Assembly: GCA_964414345.1 (NCBI GenBank)
Contig: CAYPWF010000010.1
Location: 1-64,000, forward strand
Direction: 5' to 3'
Length of the DNA stretch: 64,000 bases
Source: Desulfocorpusculum sp964414345
Lineage (GTDB): Bacteria; Desulfobacterota; Desulfocorpusculales; Desulfocorpusculum
The first letter of the stretch is position 1. The number at the start of each line of letters is the position of its first letter. The notes under the pieces were generated by a model. That model made no database searches. It saw nothing but the letters and a program-made list of their open reading frames with translations, and was not told where the DNA came from. The position numbers and the translations under genes were made by a program. Positions 52,086-60,124 of the stretch are shown here, in pieces.

Positions 52086-52634
52086 TCATCCAGTGCTGGG
52101 GAACCATGATGGCAGGGCTGCCAAGTTCCTTATCCTGTCAATCCATCTACCGGCGGCCTGCCAAAGCTTTTCTTCATGTATCTGGGGAGCAGAGCCCAAG
52201 AGCTCCTCGGCCTCCTTCTCGGATATACCCAGTTCTTGGGCCACCATGAAGGGATCCAGATCTTCCCCGGCCAAAGCCCTAGAGCAAGCTGCCACAGCTC
52301 CCAAGAGAACTTTTTCCCGAAAAAGAGGAATGATCATCTTGCAAAGCCCTATCTGGCAAAGATCCACTACAGGCTGGCCTGTCTTCTCCGCCTGCTTCAT
52401 GAGGGCCTGGCTTGTCTGACCGCAAACAAAGGTAAGGCTCTCTGGACGATTCCGCACTCGGATGCACACGTCGGTGTAATCCCCCACGTGCACCAGGATT
52501 TTTCCCTGGGAGTCCACAAGGGTGGCCACCATACCCAGCTCCTCGGAAAGTTCCCTCAAAAGCTCGGCCCAGCGCTCTTGGGGAAGCAAATCAAGGGGGC
52601 TACCATCCCCATTGGCTTTTTTTTGATCCGTCAT
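52086..52634 (-). CDS. PocR-domain ligand-binding protein (stand-alone)
   Basis: 182 residues. Nearly all of it is a PocR sensory domain: FSxxxG-like ELSEELGMVATLVDSQGKI and the motif PVVDLCQIGLCKMIIPLFRE followed by KVLLGAVAACS. Several Cys (CIRV, VCGQ, LCQIGLC, AACS) could bind a metal or cofactor. No kinase, HTH or diguanylate cyclase domain is attached, unlike many PocR proteins. ATG 52634 follows GGGGAGGG; a TTG at 52652 is in frame. Probably a small-molecule or redox sensor acting through a partner (inference). Confidence 0.75.
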   Translation of the reverse strand: MTDQKKANGDGSPLDLLPQERWAELLRELSEELGMVATLVDSQGKILVHVGDYTDVCIRVRNRPESLTFVCGQTSQALMKQAEKTGQPVVDLCQIGLCKMIIPLFREKVLLGAVAACSRALAGEDLDPFMVAQELGISEKEAEELLGSAPQIHEEKLWQAAGRWIDRIRNLAALPSWFPSTG

Positions 52635-52912
52635 GTCAAGCCCTCCCCTCAAACAGATCCTGGTTTTCCTTTGGGGGCCCTGTGAGTCTTAAATCCCAAA
52701 AGAACCGAATTCCCCCTGGGATTGGAGGCTGGAAGCCAAAACTCACCGGCCTCAAAAAAATCAGAGTAAGCGGTCACCCCTGCGACCAATCAAAAATCAG
52801 ACTTGAGCTGCTCCATCAGCTGAATGCTGAAGCCCTGCTTTGGGCTCTGGGGCCCCAAGGCTCTAAGAGATAACGCCTTAAGTCTTCAAGAAGCTTAATT
52901 CCCCCGTGTACG

Positions 52913-53809
52913 TCAAATCTCCCACTTGAGCTTCTCCAAGGGGGGCTCGGGGGAACTTCTGAGCTCAGGCTCCAACAGCATCCATTTGCCGCTTAGGCGG
53001 GCCCAGACCTCTCCCAAGAGCCGAACATTGTTGGCCTTTGCAAAAAGCACCACCCACTGCTCGTCCAGCCAACCTTCCAAAGAGCCCCGAAGGCTTTCGG
53101 CCACCTCTTTTTCCAGATCTGCCCTGAGCAGAAAACTCCAGTTTTCCGCCTGGGAATTGGGTCTCTTGCTTCGGGCCTCTTCTTCAGAGGCTATAGTCAG
53201 TCTGAGGGCCAAGGGTTCCCTGCGGGCAAGGTTGTCTATGAGAAAAACCTGCCCGGGTCTCAAGGGGCCGTAAACCCCTGCTCTCCAGTTGAGAAAGGCG
53301 GAAAGCGGATCGTCCAAGGGCCTGCCTTGGGGCGGAACATGTTTCCTTTTGGAGCCTTCAGGGCTGAGCTTGTATTCTGTAAAAGCTTCTCCCTCCTCCT
53401 GGAACACCAATACCTTCCTTCGCCAAGATCCCTGGCGGGCTACCTGGTCTGCATGCCACAGGGGCACGAATCTGCCTTTCTTAGGCTCCCATTGCACAAC
53501 AGAGGCCAGAAGGTCGGTGCGCTGCAAGGACAGAACCCCCACTATACCCTTAAGCCTGGTCTTCATACCAACAAAATACTTCCTGGAGGAGCTTACCTTC
53601 TGGATCCATATCTGGCCTTCGGCAAAGTCCTCCACAAGGGCGCAACTCGCCTTGTATTCCATGGCCCGGCCCAGCCAGGCTCCCAGATCTGGGGGCGCTG
53701 CGCTTGCTTGGGCTGTCTCAGCCACTGAGGGCCAAAGGCTCTTGAGGATCCCACCGGCCCCCAAGATCTTCAAAATAGTTCCCAGAAAAGCCCGACGATG
53801 AAACCCCAT
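52913..53809 (-). CDS. Tat-exported DUF3108-like periplasmic protein
   Basis: 298 residues. The N-terminus has a twin-arginine signal (FHRRAFLGTILKILGAGG, cleavage near ASA-A). The mature domain contains KASCALVEDFAEGQIWIQKV, LKGIVGVLSLQ and LNWRAGVYGPLRPGQVFLID, resembling DUF3108 proteins (periplasmic, lipid-binding-like beta barrels). The identification is tentative. It has no co-directional close neighbour. The 278 bp between it and the PocR gene show nothing recognisable. Confidence 0.6.
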   Translation of the reverse strand: MGFHRRAFLGTILKILGAGGILKSLWPSVAETAQASAAPPDLGAWLGRAMEYKASCALVEDFAEGQIWIQKVSSSRKYFVGMKTRLKGIVGVLSLQRTDLLASVVQWEPKKGRFVPLWHADQVARQGSWRRKVLVFQEEGEAFTEYKLSPEGSKRKHVPPQGRPLDDPLSAFLNWRAGVYGPLRPGQVFLIDNLARREPLALRLTIASEEEARSKRPNSQAENWSFLLRADLEKEVAESLRGSLEGWLDEQWVVLFAKANNVRLLGEVWARLSGKWMLLEPELRSSPEPPLEKLKWEI

Positions 53810-53818
53810 CAGCCCCCC

Positions 53819-53872
53819 AACCCGGATTCTTCTCCAAAGCCCTTAACCTTGGGGGCTAGGCCCCAAAATCAC
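53819..53872 (-). repeat. Intergenic repeat, copy J (one end only, minus)
   Basis: AACCCGGATTCTTCTCCAAA followed by the GGGGGCTAGGCCCC hairpin: the right end of the 198-bp element in minus orientation. The rest of the element is absent. It lies between divergent genes. Confidence 0.65.
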
Positions 53873-53971
53873 TTTTTGCCTTGATGCGGTTGACATTAAG
53901 CCGAAATCAGGTAGCCTATGGCCTATGAACCCTGGATTTTCCTGAATCTGTTTTGCTGGAGAAAGCCCCTC

Positions 53972-54514
53972 ATGTTTATCTTTGGTCATGCAGGCCTCAC
54001 TCTAATGGGATACCAAGTTCTTTGGAGAAAGAGGGCAGGCTCCCCTCCCATAGGCATGCCTCAGCTTACAGCCATCCTCTTTTTCAGCCTTTTGCCTGAC
54101 CTCTTGGACAAGCCCCTGACCCTCTGGTTTTTCCAGGAGGCCGTCTCCACTCGCTGGGTGGGCCACACCATGGCTTTCTCTTTGATGGTTTGTGCGGCCG
54201 TGTACTTCTTTATCCCTTCCCTGAAAAAATGGGTCTGGGCTTGTCCGGGTCATCTTCTCCTTGACGGGATGTGGAGATCCCCTCACACTCTGTTTTTTCC
54301 CATCCTGGGATGGGAGATGGATCCAGGCTCTGATCCCAGAATTTCCTTTTGGGAGTTCCTCACCTCCAGTATCCACAGGGTGGTAAGTGAGCCTGAGCTG
54401 GTGCTTCCCGAGCTACTGGGGCTTCTGGTCCTATTGTTGGCACTGTTTCGTCTTAAGGCCTTTTTTCCGGGCAGGGCCCGTGTGGCCCAAAGTCTTCCCC
54501 GGCTCCAGCCCTGA
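53972..54514 (+). CDS. YdjM/DUF457-like membrane-bound metal-dependent hydrolase
   Basis: 180 residues with 4-5 TM helices and conserved His/Asp positions typical of the family: FIFGHAGLTLMG, LPDLLDKPL, WVGHTMAFS and PGHLLLDGMW. ATG 53972 is preceded by GGAGAAA and gives the usual MFIFGHAG start; an upstream ATG at 53918 adds 18 residues. The C-terminus overlaps no gene but ends 14 bp before the convergent oxidoreductase. The function of the family is poorly defined. Confidence 0.6.
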   Translation: MFIFGHAGLTLMGYQVLWRKRAGSPPIGMPQLTAILFFSLLPDLLDKPLTLWFFQEAVSTRWVGHTMAFSLMVCAAVYFFIPSLKKWVWACPGHLLLDGMWRSPHTLFFPILGWEMDPGSDPRISFWEFLTSSIHRVVSEPELVLPELLGLLVLLLALFRLKAFFPGRARVAQSLPRLQP

Positions 54515-54527
54515 GAAGGCCGAAAAT

Positions 54528-56453
54528 TCAAACTGCTCTGCCTACGCGGGCTCCGTCCAGGATAGCCTCCTTAATGCTTCTGGGCTCCAGACAATCCCCT
54601 ATGCGATACACCTCCAAGCCTGCCGAACAAAGAGGCGCAAAGAGCCTGTCCTCTGGACATGTGCCAAGTGCCAGGACCACGGCCGGCGCCTCTAGGCTCA
54701 AGGGCTCCTGCTCCACCCCCGACAGACAGCTCAGACGTCCCTCCCTGTAACCGGTGATGCGGTGGTTGGTGAGCACCTCAACCCCGTGGCTCCTCAGGCG
54801 CTCCAGGATGAGCTTCCGGGTCATGGCCTCGTATTGGCTCCCCACTCGATCGGTCATCTCCACGATGCTCACCTTGTGACCCCACTCGGCAAGGTGAAGC
54901 GCCACCTCACAGCCTATGGCACCTCCTCCGGCCACAACCACCTTCTCGGGAAGGCTCTCCGGGCTCTCCAGGGCCTCCCTGTAAGTGCACACCCCATTGG
55001 CCCCCTCTTGGAGGAAGGGAAGACGGACGGGCTTGGCCCCGGTGGCCAGGACCACCACCTCCGGCCTCATCTCCAGGATCTCCTCTGGCCCCACAACACG
55101 GCCCATGCAACAGTCCACTTTGTGGAGAGCCAGCTGACGCTTGTGGAACCTCACGATGTTAAGGAGATCCTTTTTGTGGGAAGGGGTAGCCCCCAGCAGG
55201 ATCTGACCCCCTATTTGATCTGAGGCCTCCAGTAACTCCACCCGGTGGCCTCTGCTGGCAGCAACCCATGCTGCCTCGCACCCGGCAGGCCCTGCCCCCA
55301 CCACCAACACCTTACGCCTCCTGGAGGCTGGCCTGACGGCCATCTCCTGCTCCCGGCTGAGCTCTGGATTCACAAGGCACTCCACCCTGCCCTTCTTGAA
55401 TATGGAATTGATGCAGGTGTTGCAACCAACGCACCTGCGGATCTCCTCCAGCCTTCCCTCCCTGGCCTTTCTGGGAAGCTCCGGATCGGCCAGCAGGGCC
55501 CTTCCCATGCAAACCAGGTCAGCCTTCCCCTCCCTGAGGATCTCCTCTGCCAGCATGGGGCCATTGATCCTGCCCACGCAGATCACGGGGATGTCCACTG
55601 CTTCCTTGATCCTGTGTGCCGAATCCACCAGACAGCCCCTGGGCATGAGCATTGGCTGGGAGATCCACTCCGGGGTTGCGTCGTTTCCGGCCGAGACCTG
55701 CACCGCGTCTATTCCCACCTGCCTGAGCAGCCTCACGATCTGCACGCTCTCCTCCACCGTGAGCCCGCCCGGCACGAACTCCTGGGCGCTGATCTTGAAG
55801 GATATGGGAAAATCAGGGCCTACCCTTCTTCTTACCTCTTGCACCACTTCCACTGCGAAGCGGGCACGGCGCAAGGTGTCTCCGCCGTAATCATCTTCCC
55901 TTATGTTGGAGAAACCCGAGAGAAACTGGTTTATCAGGTAACCATGGGCCCCGTGGATCTCGATGAGCTCGAAGCCGGCCTCCATGGCCCTCTGGGCCGC
56001 ATCTCCGAAGAGCCTCACGATGCGCTGGATCCCTTCACGGTCCAGGACCTCCACATCACCGCGAATGGAGGGACAAGGCAAGGGCGATGGGGCAAGGGGA
56101 GGCCGGCCTATGACCTTGGAGGAGGTCTGCCTGCCTGCATGGTGGATTTGAATCCCGGCCCTGGCTCCCTCCTGCTTTATCACCTTTGCCAGACTCGCCA
56201 ACCCAGGTACAAAGGCATCGTCGAAGATGCGCATCTGATGAAAAGAGACTATTCCCTCAGGGGCTATTGCCGAGGCCTCCACCATTACCATCCCGGCCCC
56301 TCCCCTGGCCCGCTGGCGGTAATATTCCCTGGTTCTCTCTGTTACAGAGCCGTCAGCCTCCACCAGGAAGACCCCCATGGGCGGCATGACTATGCGGTTC
56401 TTGAGGCTCAGGCCCCTTAGCTCAAAGGGGGAGAAGAGGTGTTCTAGTCTCAT
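54528..56453 (-). CDS. Old Yellow Enzyme / FAD-dependent NADH oxidoreductase (2,4-dienoyl-CoA reductase-like)
   Basis: 641-residue three-domain flavoenzyme. An N-terminal FMN TIM barrel (FSPFELRGLSLKNRIVMPPM; IHGAHGYLINQFLS; CMGRALLADPELP) is followed by a 4Fe-4S cluster motif (CVGCNTCINSIFKKGRVEC) and two nucleotide-binding domains (VLVVGAGPAGCEAAWVAA; VVVAGGGAIGCEVALHLAEW). The layout matches 2,4-dienoyl-CoA reductase and trimethylamine dehydrogenase relatives. ATG 56453 follows GGAGAG; the frame opens at 56468. It lies 103 bp downstream of the isomerase gene and may belong to the same unit. Confidence 0.9.
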   Translation of the reverse strand: MRLEHLFSPFELRGLSLKNRIVMPPMGVFLVEADGSVTERTREYYRQRARGGAGMVMVEASAIAPEGIVSFHQMRIFDDAFVPGLASLAKVIKQEGARAGIQIHHAGRQTSSKVIGRPPLAPSPLPCPSIRGDVEVLDREGIQRIVRLFGDAAQRAMEAGFELIEIHGAHGYLINQFLSGFSNIREDDYGGDTLRRARFAVEVVQEVRRRVGPDFPISFKISAQEFVPGGLTVEESVQIVRLLRQVGIDAVQVSAGNDATPEWISQPMLMPRGCLVDSAHRIKEAVDIPVICVGRINGPMLAEEILREGKADLVCMGRALLADPELPRKAREGRLEEIRRCVGCNTCINSIFKKGRVECLVNPELSREQEMAVRPASRRRKVLVVGAGPAGCEAAWVAASRGHRVELLEASDQIGGQILLGATPSHKKDLLNIVRFHKRQLALHKVDCCMGRVVGPEEILEMRPEVVVLATGAKPVRLPFLQEGANGVCTYREALESPESLPEKVVVAGGGAIGCEVALHLAEWGHKVSIVEMTDRVGSQYEAMTRKLILERLRSHGVEVLTNHRITGYREGRLSCLSGVEQEPLSLEAPAVVLALGTCPEDRLFAPLCSAGLEVYRIGDCLEPRSIKEAILDGARVGRAV

Positions 56454-56556
56454 GGACCAACTCTCCAAGGCGTGGAATCGGTTCCCGAATAAGACATTTG
56501 TAACTCCCCGGCTGGGTCATGTCAAACTGGGGGGTAACTCCTTCAAACTGAATGGC

Positions 56557-57366
56557 TCAGCCAGGGCTCTGAGCAGGGCCGCACCACATCTGCTGGAACT
56601 TCTGGCGGCTTATTCTCAAATAGTCCCTGTCAGGGGAGAAGACCTCGAAGGTGGCCCAGCCTTGGTAATCACATGCCTTGAGGGCCTCCACGACCTTGGC
56701 GTAAGGAACCCTGCCTGCCCCAATAGGCAGGTGCTCGTCCCTTTCCCCCCAGTTGTCGCTTAGATGAAGATGCAGGATGCGCTCAGCATAACCGTTTAGA
56801 AATTCCTGCACCCTCTGAAGGCCTCCGCCTATAAAGGCATGTGCCACATCCAGTGTGATTCCCAGGCTCGGGAATCTCTCCATTACGGGGGCGAAGTCCT
56901 TTGCTGTTACAAGCCAGCCGCCTCTGGGGAACATGTTCTCCAGGCCCACCGGAAGCCCCAGGCTTGCGGCCTCCTTGAGCAATGTATCGAGGCTCTCGAG
57001 GGCCGCTTGAGTGCTCAAATCCTTTGCCAAGTTACCCAACCCCAAGAAGCTTCCCGGGTGCATCACCACACAATGAGCCTCAAGATAAGAGGCCAGTCTC
57101 AGCCCTTCCAAGCACTCCTCCAGGGAGGCTTTTCTTATGCGCGGGGTCAAATCAGCCGGCCATACAAAGGTGGGGAGGTGGGCCACCAAACCCAGGGAGC
57201 ACTCCTTCAAAAGCCCCAATATTCGTTCCCTGTGCTCCCAAATAAGGGCAGGCAGGCCCTTGGGAGCATCCATGGCCAACTCCAAGAAATCAAATCCCAA
57301 GGAGCTAAAGGCCTGGATCTCCTCCTCCAGGTCTCTTAGGGGGAAGTTCATGGCTCCGTAAAACAA
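56557..57366 (-). CDS. Sugar phosphate isomerase/epimerase-like TIM-barrel protein
   Basis: 269 residues of the xylose-isomerase-like/AP-endonuclease-2 family. Metal ligands are suggested by LPVGLENMF (Glu), TLDVAHAF (Asp, His) and LHLHLSDN (His, Asp), and EVF near the end. The start is TTG 57366, 2 bp after the upstream stop and 7 bp after AGGAGG; MFYGAMNFP fits the family start. ATG 57351 is an alternative. The substrate is unknown; it is coupled to the ABC importer genes. Confidence 0.82.
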   Translation of the reverse strand: MFYGAMNFPLRDLEEEIQAFSSLGFDFLELAMDAPKGLPALIWEHRERILGLLKECSLGLVAHLPTFVWPADLTPRIRKASLEECLEGLRLASYLEAHCVVMHPGSFLGLGNLAKDLSTQAALESLDTLLKEAASLGLPVGLENMFPRGGWLVTAKDFAPVMERFPSLGITLDVAHAFIGGGLQRVQEFLNGYAERILHLHLSDNWGERDEHLPIGAGRVPYAKVVEALKACDYQGWATFEVFSPDRDYLRISRQKFQQMWCGPAQSPG

Positions 57367-57368
57367 GC

Positions 57369-58181
57369 TCAGTCCTCCTGGGTTCGAGGCTCCATCATGG
57401 AAGAGCTCAGGGCCCTTATGGATTCCTCCCGGATGAGGCGGGAGACCTCGGTCTTTATTCTCAGGAACTCCGGGGATCCCTTGACCTGGTAATCCCTGGG
57501 ACGGGAAAGGGGAACCTCCAGCACTGCCTTTATCCTTCCGGGGCGTGCTGTCATGACAAAGATCCGGTCCGAAAGGAAGACCGCCTCTTCCACGTCATGG
57601 GTCACAAAAAGGATGGTCTTGTGAAGTTCTTCCCAAATCTGCAAGAGAAGCTCCTGCATGAGGGAACGGGTCTGGGTGTCCAAAGCCCCGAAAGGTTCAT
57701 CCAAGAGCAAGATGTTGGGATCATTGGCCAGGGCCCTGGCAATTGCCACCCTCTGTTTCATTCCCCCAGAGAGGCTTCTGGGATAAGCACGCTCGAATCC
57801 TGAGAGTCCTATTTTCTGGACGAATCCTCTAGCCACCGCCTCGCAATCGCTTTTTTCGCGGCCCGAGAGTCGAAGCCCAAACTGGATGTTCTCCATCACC
57901 GTAAGCCAGGGGAAAAGAGTGTAATTCTGGAACACCATGCCGCGGTCTTTTCCAGGGCCCTCTATGATCCGGCCGTCTAGGGTGGCACTCCCTGCACTGG
58001 GTCTTGAAAGACCGGCCAGGATCCTAAGCAGAGTGGACTTCCCGCATCCCGAAGGTCCCAAGATGGTGGCAAACTCCTGGTCTCGGATCTCCATCTGGAT
58101 CCCCTCCAGAGCCGTGACCTCTGCCCCGTGGGAGCGGAAGCTCTTGGAGAGCCCCTCCACCCTCAATCTCACCGAATTCAT
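57369..58181 (-). CDS. NitT/TauT-type ABC transporter ATP-binding protein
   Basis: 270-residue ATPase: Walker A GPSGCGKST, Q-loop MVFQNYTLFPW, signature LSGGMKQR, Walker B ILLLDEPFGALD and switch His (FVTHDV). ATG 58181 overlaps the permease stop (ATGA); the frame extends to 58214 inside the permease. Typical of SsuB/TauB/NrtD importers. Confidence 0.93.
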   Translation of the reverse strand: MNSVRLRVEGLSKSFRSHGAEVTALEGIQMEIRDQEFATILGPSGCGKSTLLRILAGLSRPSAGSATLDGRIIEGPGKDRGMVFQNYTLFPWLTVMENIQFGLRLSGREKSDCEAVARGFVQKIGLSGFERAYPRSLSGGMKQRVAIARALANDPNILLLDEPFGALDTQTRSLMQELLLQIWEELHKTILFVTHDVEEAVFLSDRIFVMTARPGRIKAVLEVPLSRPRDYQVKGSPEFLRIKTEVSRLIREESIRALSSSMMEPRTQED

Positions 58182-58966
58182 TCTGTCCAAGGGAAGAGTT
58201 TCCTTTGCAACCATTTGAAGCCCAGGTCCGTGAGCAGACCCAGCATCCCGATGGTGATGATGGAAAAGATTATGTTGCCTGTCTGAAGCAACCTCTGGGA
58301 ATTCAGTATCCTATAGCCCAGACCTGCCTCGGAGGCCACCAGCTCAGCCACTATTATGTAAGTCCAGGCCCATCCCATTATTATTCTTAAGGTATCCAGG
58401 ATGCCGGGCATGCTGGCGGGAAGCAATACCTTTAGGATGACCTGAAATCTGCTTGCCCCCAATGTATAGGCTGTCTCCAATATCTCCATAGGGACCGCCC
58501 TGGCCACCACCGTAACCATAAGGGCCAGTTGAAAGAAGCTCCCCACAAAGATGATGGCCACCTTCTCCAGATCCCCAATGCCCAACCAAAGGATGAAAAG
58601 CGGGATGAAAGCCGATGCAGGCATGTAACGCACAAAGCCCACCAGGGGTTCGAAAAAAGCCTCAGCCGCCCTGAAGGTCCCCATTAGCAGACCCAAAGGA
58701 ACCCCGAGGAGGGATGCCACCAGGAAGCCCAAAAGTATTCTATAAGTACTGGCCCAGATGTCGGCCAAAAAGTCCAGTTCCGCAAACAGTTCGTACCCTG
58801 CACGCAGGACTTGGTCTGGCCTGGGAAGGAAAAAGGGTTGAATAAGGCCCAGGGAAGTTACTACCCACCAGAGGAAAAGAACCGCGGCGAACCCCCCAAG
58901 ACCCAGACAGATCTGGAAACTCCTGGGAATAGGTGCCCTGGGGGTGAGGATTGATCTCCAGTCCAT
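58178..58966 (-). CDS. NitT/TauT-type ABC transporter permease
   Basis: 262 residues and about six TM helices, with the inner-membrane permease coupling motif around ETAYTLGASRFQVILKVLLP (EAA loop). SsuC/TauC-like. It lies 97 bp downstream of the binding-protein gene and overlaps the ATPase gene by 4 bp. Confidence 0.93.
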   Translation of the reverse strand: MDWRSILTPRAPIPRSFQICLGLGGFAAVLFLWWVVTSLGLIQPFFLPRPDQVLRAGYELFAELDFLADIWASTYRILLGFLVASLLGVPLGLLMGTFRAAEAFFEPLVGFVRYMPASAFIPLFILWLGIGDLEKVAIIFVGSFFQLALMVTVVARAVPMEILETAYTLGASRFQVILKVLLPASMPGILDTLRIIMGWAWTYIIVAELVASEAGLGYRILNSQRLLQTGNIIFSIITIGMLGLLTDLGFKWLQRKLFPWTE

Positions 58967-59063
58967 GATACTCGAGTTTGCAAACCAGCTCTCGTTCGGT
59001 TCCCTGCGCGATCTCCAGAGAAACAGACAGGGGGCCAGGTCTTGCCGGGCCCCCTCGCAGGCT

Positions 59064-60032
59064 TCACTTGATGAAGGAACCGTCTATCACGCTTTTAGGA
59101 TCCACCCGCTTGGGGATCTGCTTGGTTTCCATCCAGAGATCCAGGGCCCTTTCCACCACTTTGTACAACTCTCCGGGCTTATCCCCTGTTCCGAAATAGG
59201 CCTTGTTCTCAGCCAGGCCGTAGAAGCGCACTCCCTCTATGTGTTTCTTGTAAAGCTCCGGGGTATCCTTTGTGAACTTGGCCATTATGGCGTTGGCGTC
59301 ATCCGGGTTTTTCTTGTGGTATTCCAGGGCCTCGAACCATGCTGCCACTATCTTGCTGACAGCATCCTTGTTCTTTTCTATGAAGTCCGGCCTGAAAGCC
59401 AGGGCGTCCACTATGACACCGGGGGTCTTACGGCTGTCCAGGAGCACATGCCCTTTGCCCTCCCCCGCTGCCCTGGAGAGATGAGGCTCCCAGGTTATGG
59501 CTGCGTCCACTTTGCCGGCCACAAAAGCAGAGGCCGCATCCCCGGCCGTCATGTCTATCATATTGATATCCGATAGTTTCATGTTGTGCTGGGTAAGTAC
59601 ATAGTTGGTCCAAAAAAGCGTGGCCCCACCCTTGTGCCCGGCCACGTTCTTGCCCTTTAGGTCCTCCACTTTTTTTATGGACTGAACAGCCACTATCCCG
59701 TCCCCGCCATAGGAATCATCCAGAGCCAGGACCATTTTTACAGGGATGTCATTGGCCGCAGTTATGACATGGGCGTCCGCAGTGGTGCACATGCCCTGGA
59801 TGTGCCCGGCAGCCAAAGCCGCCCTTCTGTCGGCCACTTTCTCGATTATTTTCACTTCCACATCCAGCCCCCTGGCTTTGAAAAAGCCCTTTTCCTGAGC
59901 CAAATAAAGGGGAGCGTAACCTATCCAATTGGACATGCCTATCAAGATCTTCTCCGCCGCCGGTGCACTTGCGGGAAGCACCACCGCGCACATGGCCGCC
60001 ACCAAAAGCCATATTCCCAGCTTTTGCCTCAT
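59064..60032 (-). CDS. NitT/TauT-type ABC transporter substrate-binding protein
   Basis: 322 residues with a Sec signal peptide (MRQKLGIWLLVAAMCAVVLP, cleavage near APA-A). NMT1/SsuA-like fold: NWIGYAPLYLAQEKGFFKAR and DAAITWEPHLSRA. The family binds sulfonates, nitrate, pyrimidine precursors or aromatic acids; the ligand is not predictable here. First gene of the transporter unit. Confidence 0.93.
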   Translation of the reverse strand: MRQKLGIWLLVAAMCAVVLPASAPAAEKILIGMSNWIGYAPLYLAQEKGFFKARGLDVEVKIIEKVADRRAALAAGHIQGMCTTADAHVITAANDIPVKMVLALDDSYGGDGIVAVQSIKKVEDLKGKNVAGHKGGATLFWTNYVLTQHNMKLSDINMIDMTAGDAASAFVAGKVDAAITWEPHLSRAAGEGKGHVLLDSRKTPGVIVDALAFRPDFIEKNKDAVSKIVAAWFEALEYHKKNPDDANAIMAKFTKDTPELYKKHIEGVRFYGLAENKAYFGTGDKPGELYKVVERALDLWMETKQIPKRVDPKSVIDGSFIK

Positions 60033-60124
60033 GGTCCCCTCCTGATCTTTGGTTTTTGGAAGTCTCGAATTTCTTTGGAGACAATCACAGGAGTCTGTAT
60101 GCTACATTTCCTAGAGCCCTCGTG

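Noticed and set aside
52682..52873. 63-codon plus-strand frame between the PocR and DUF3108-like genes
   Set aside because: No ribosome-binding site, no recognisable motif, and the composition is non-descript.
5775..53872. Possible CRISPR array
   Set aside because: Repeats are about 198 bp, kilobases apart and in both orientations, with no short regular repeat-spacer pattern and no cas genes.
55245..56420. 391-codon plus-strand frame opposite the OYE-type oxidoreductase
   Set aside because: Shadow of a conserved gene; no family resemblance and no ribosome-binding site.
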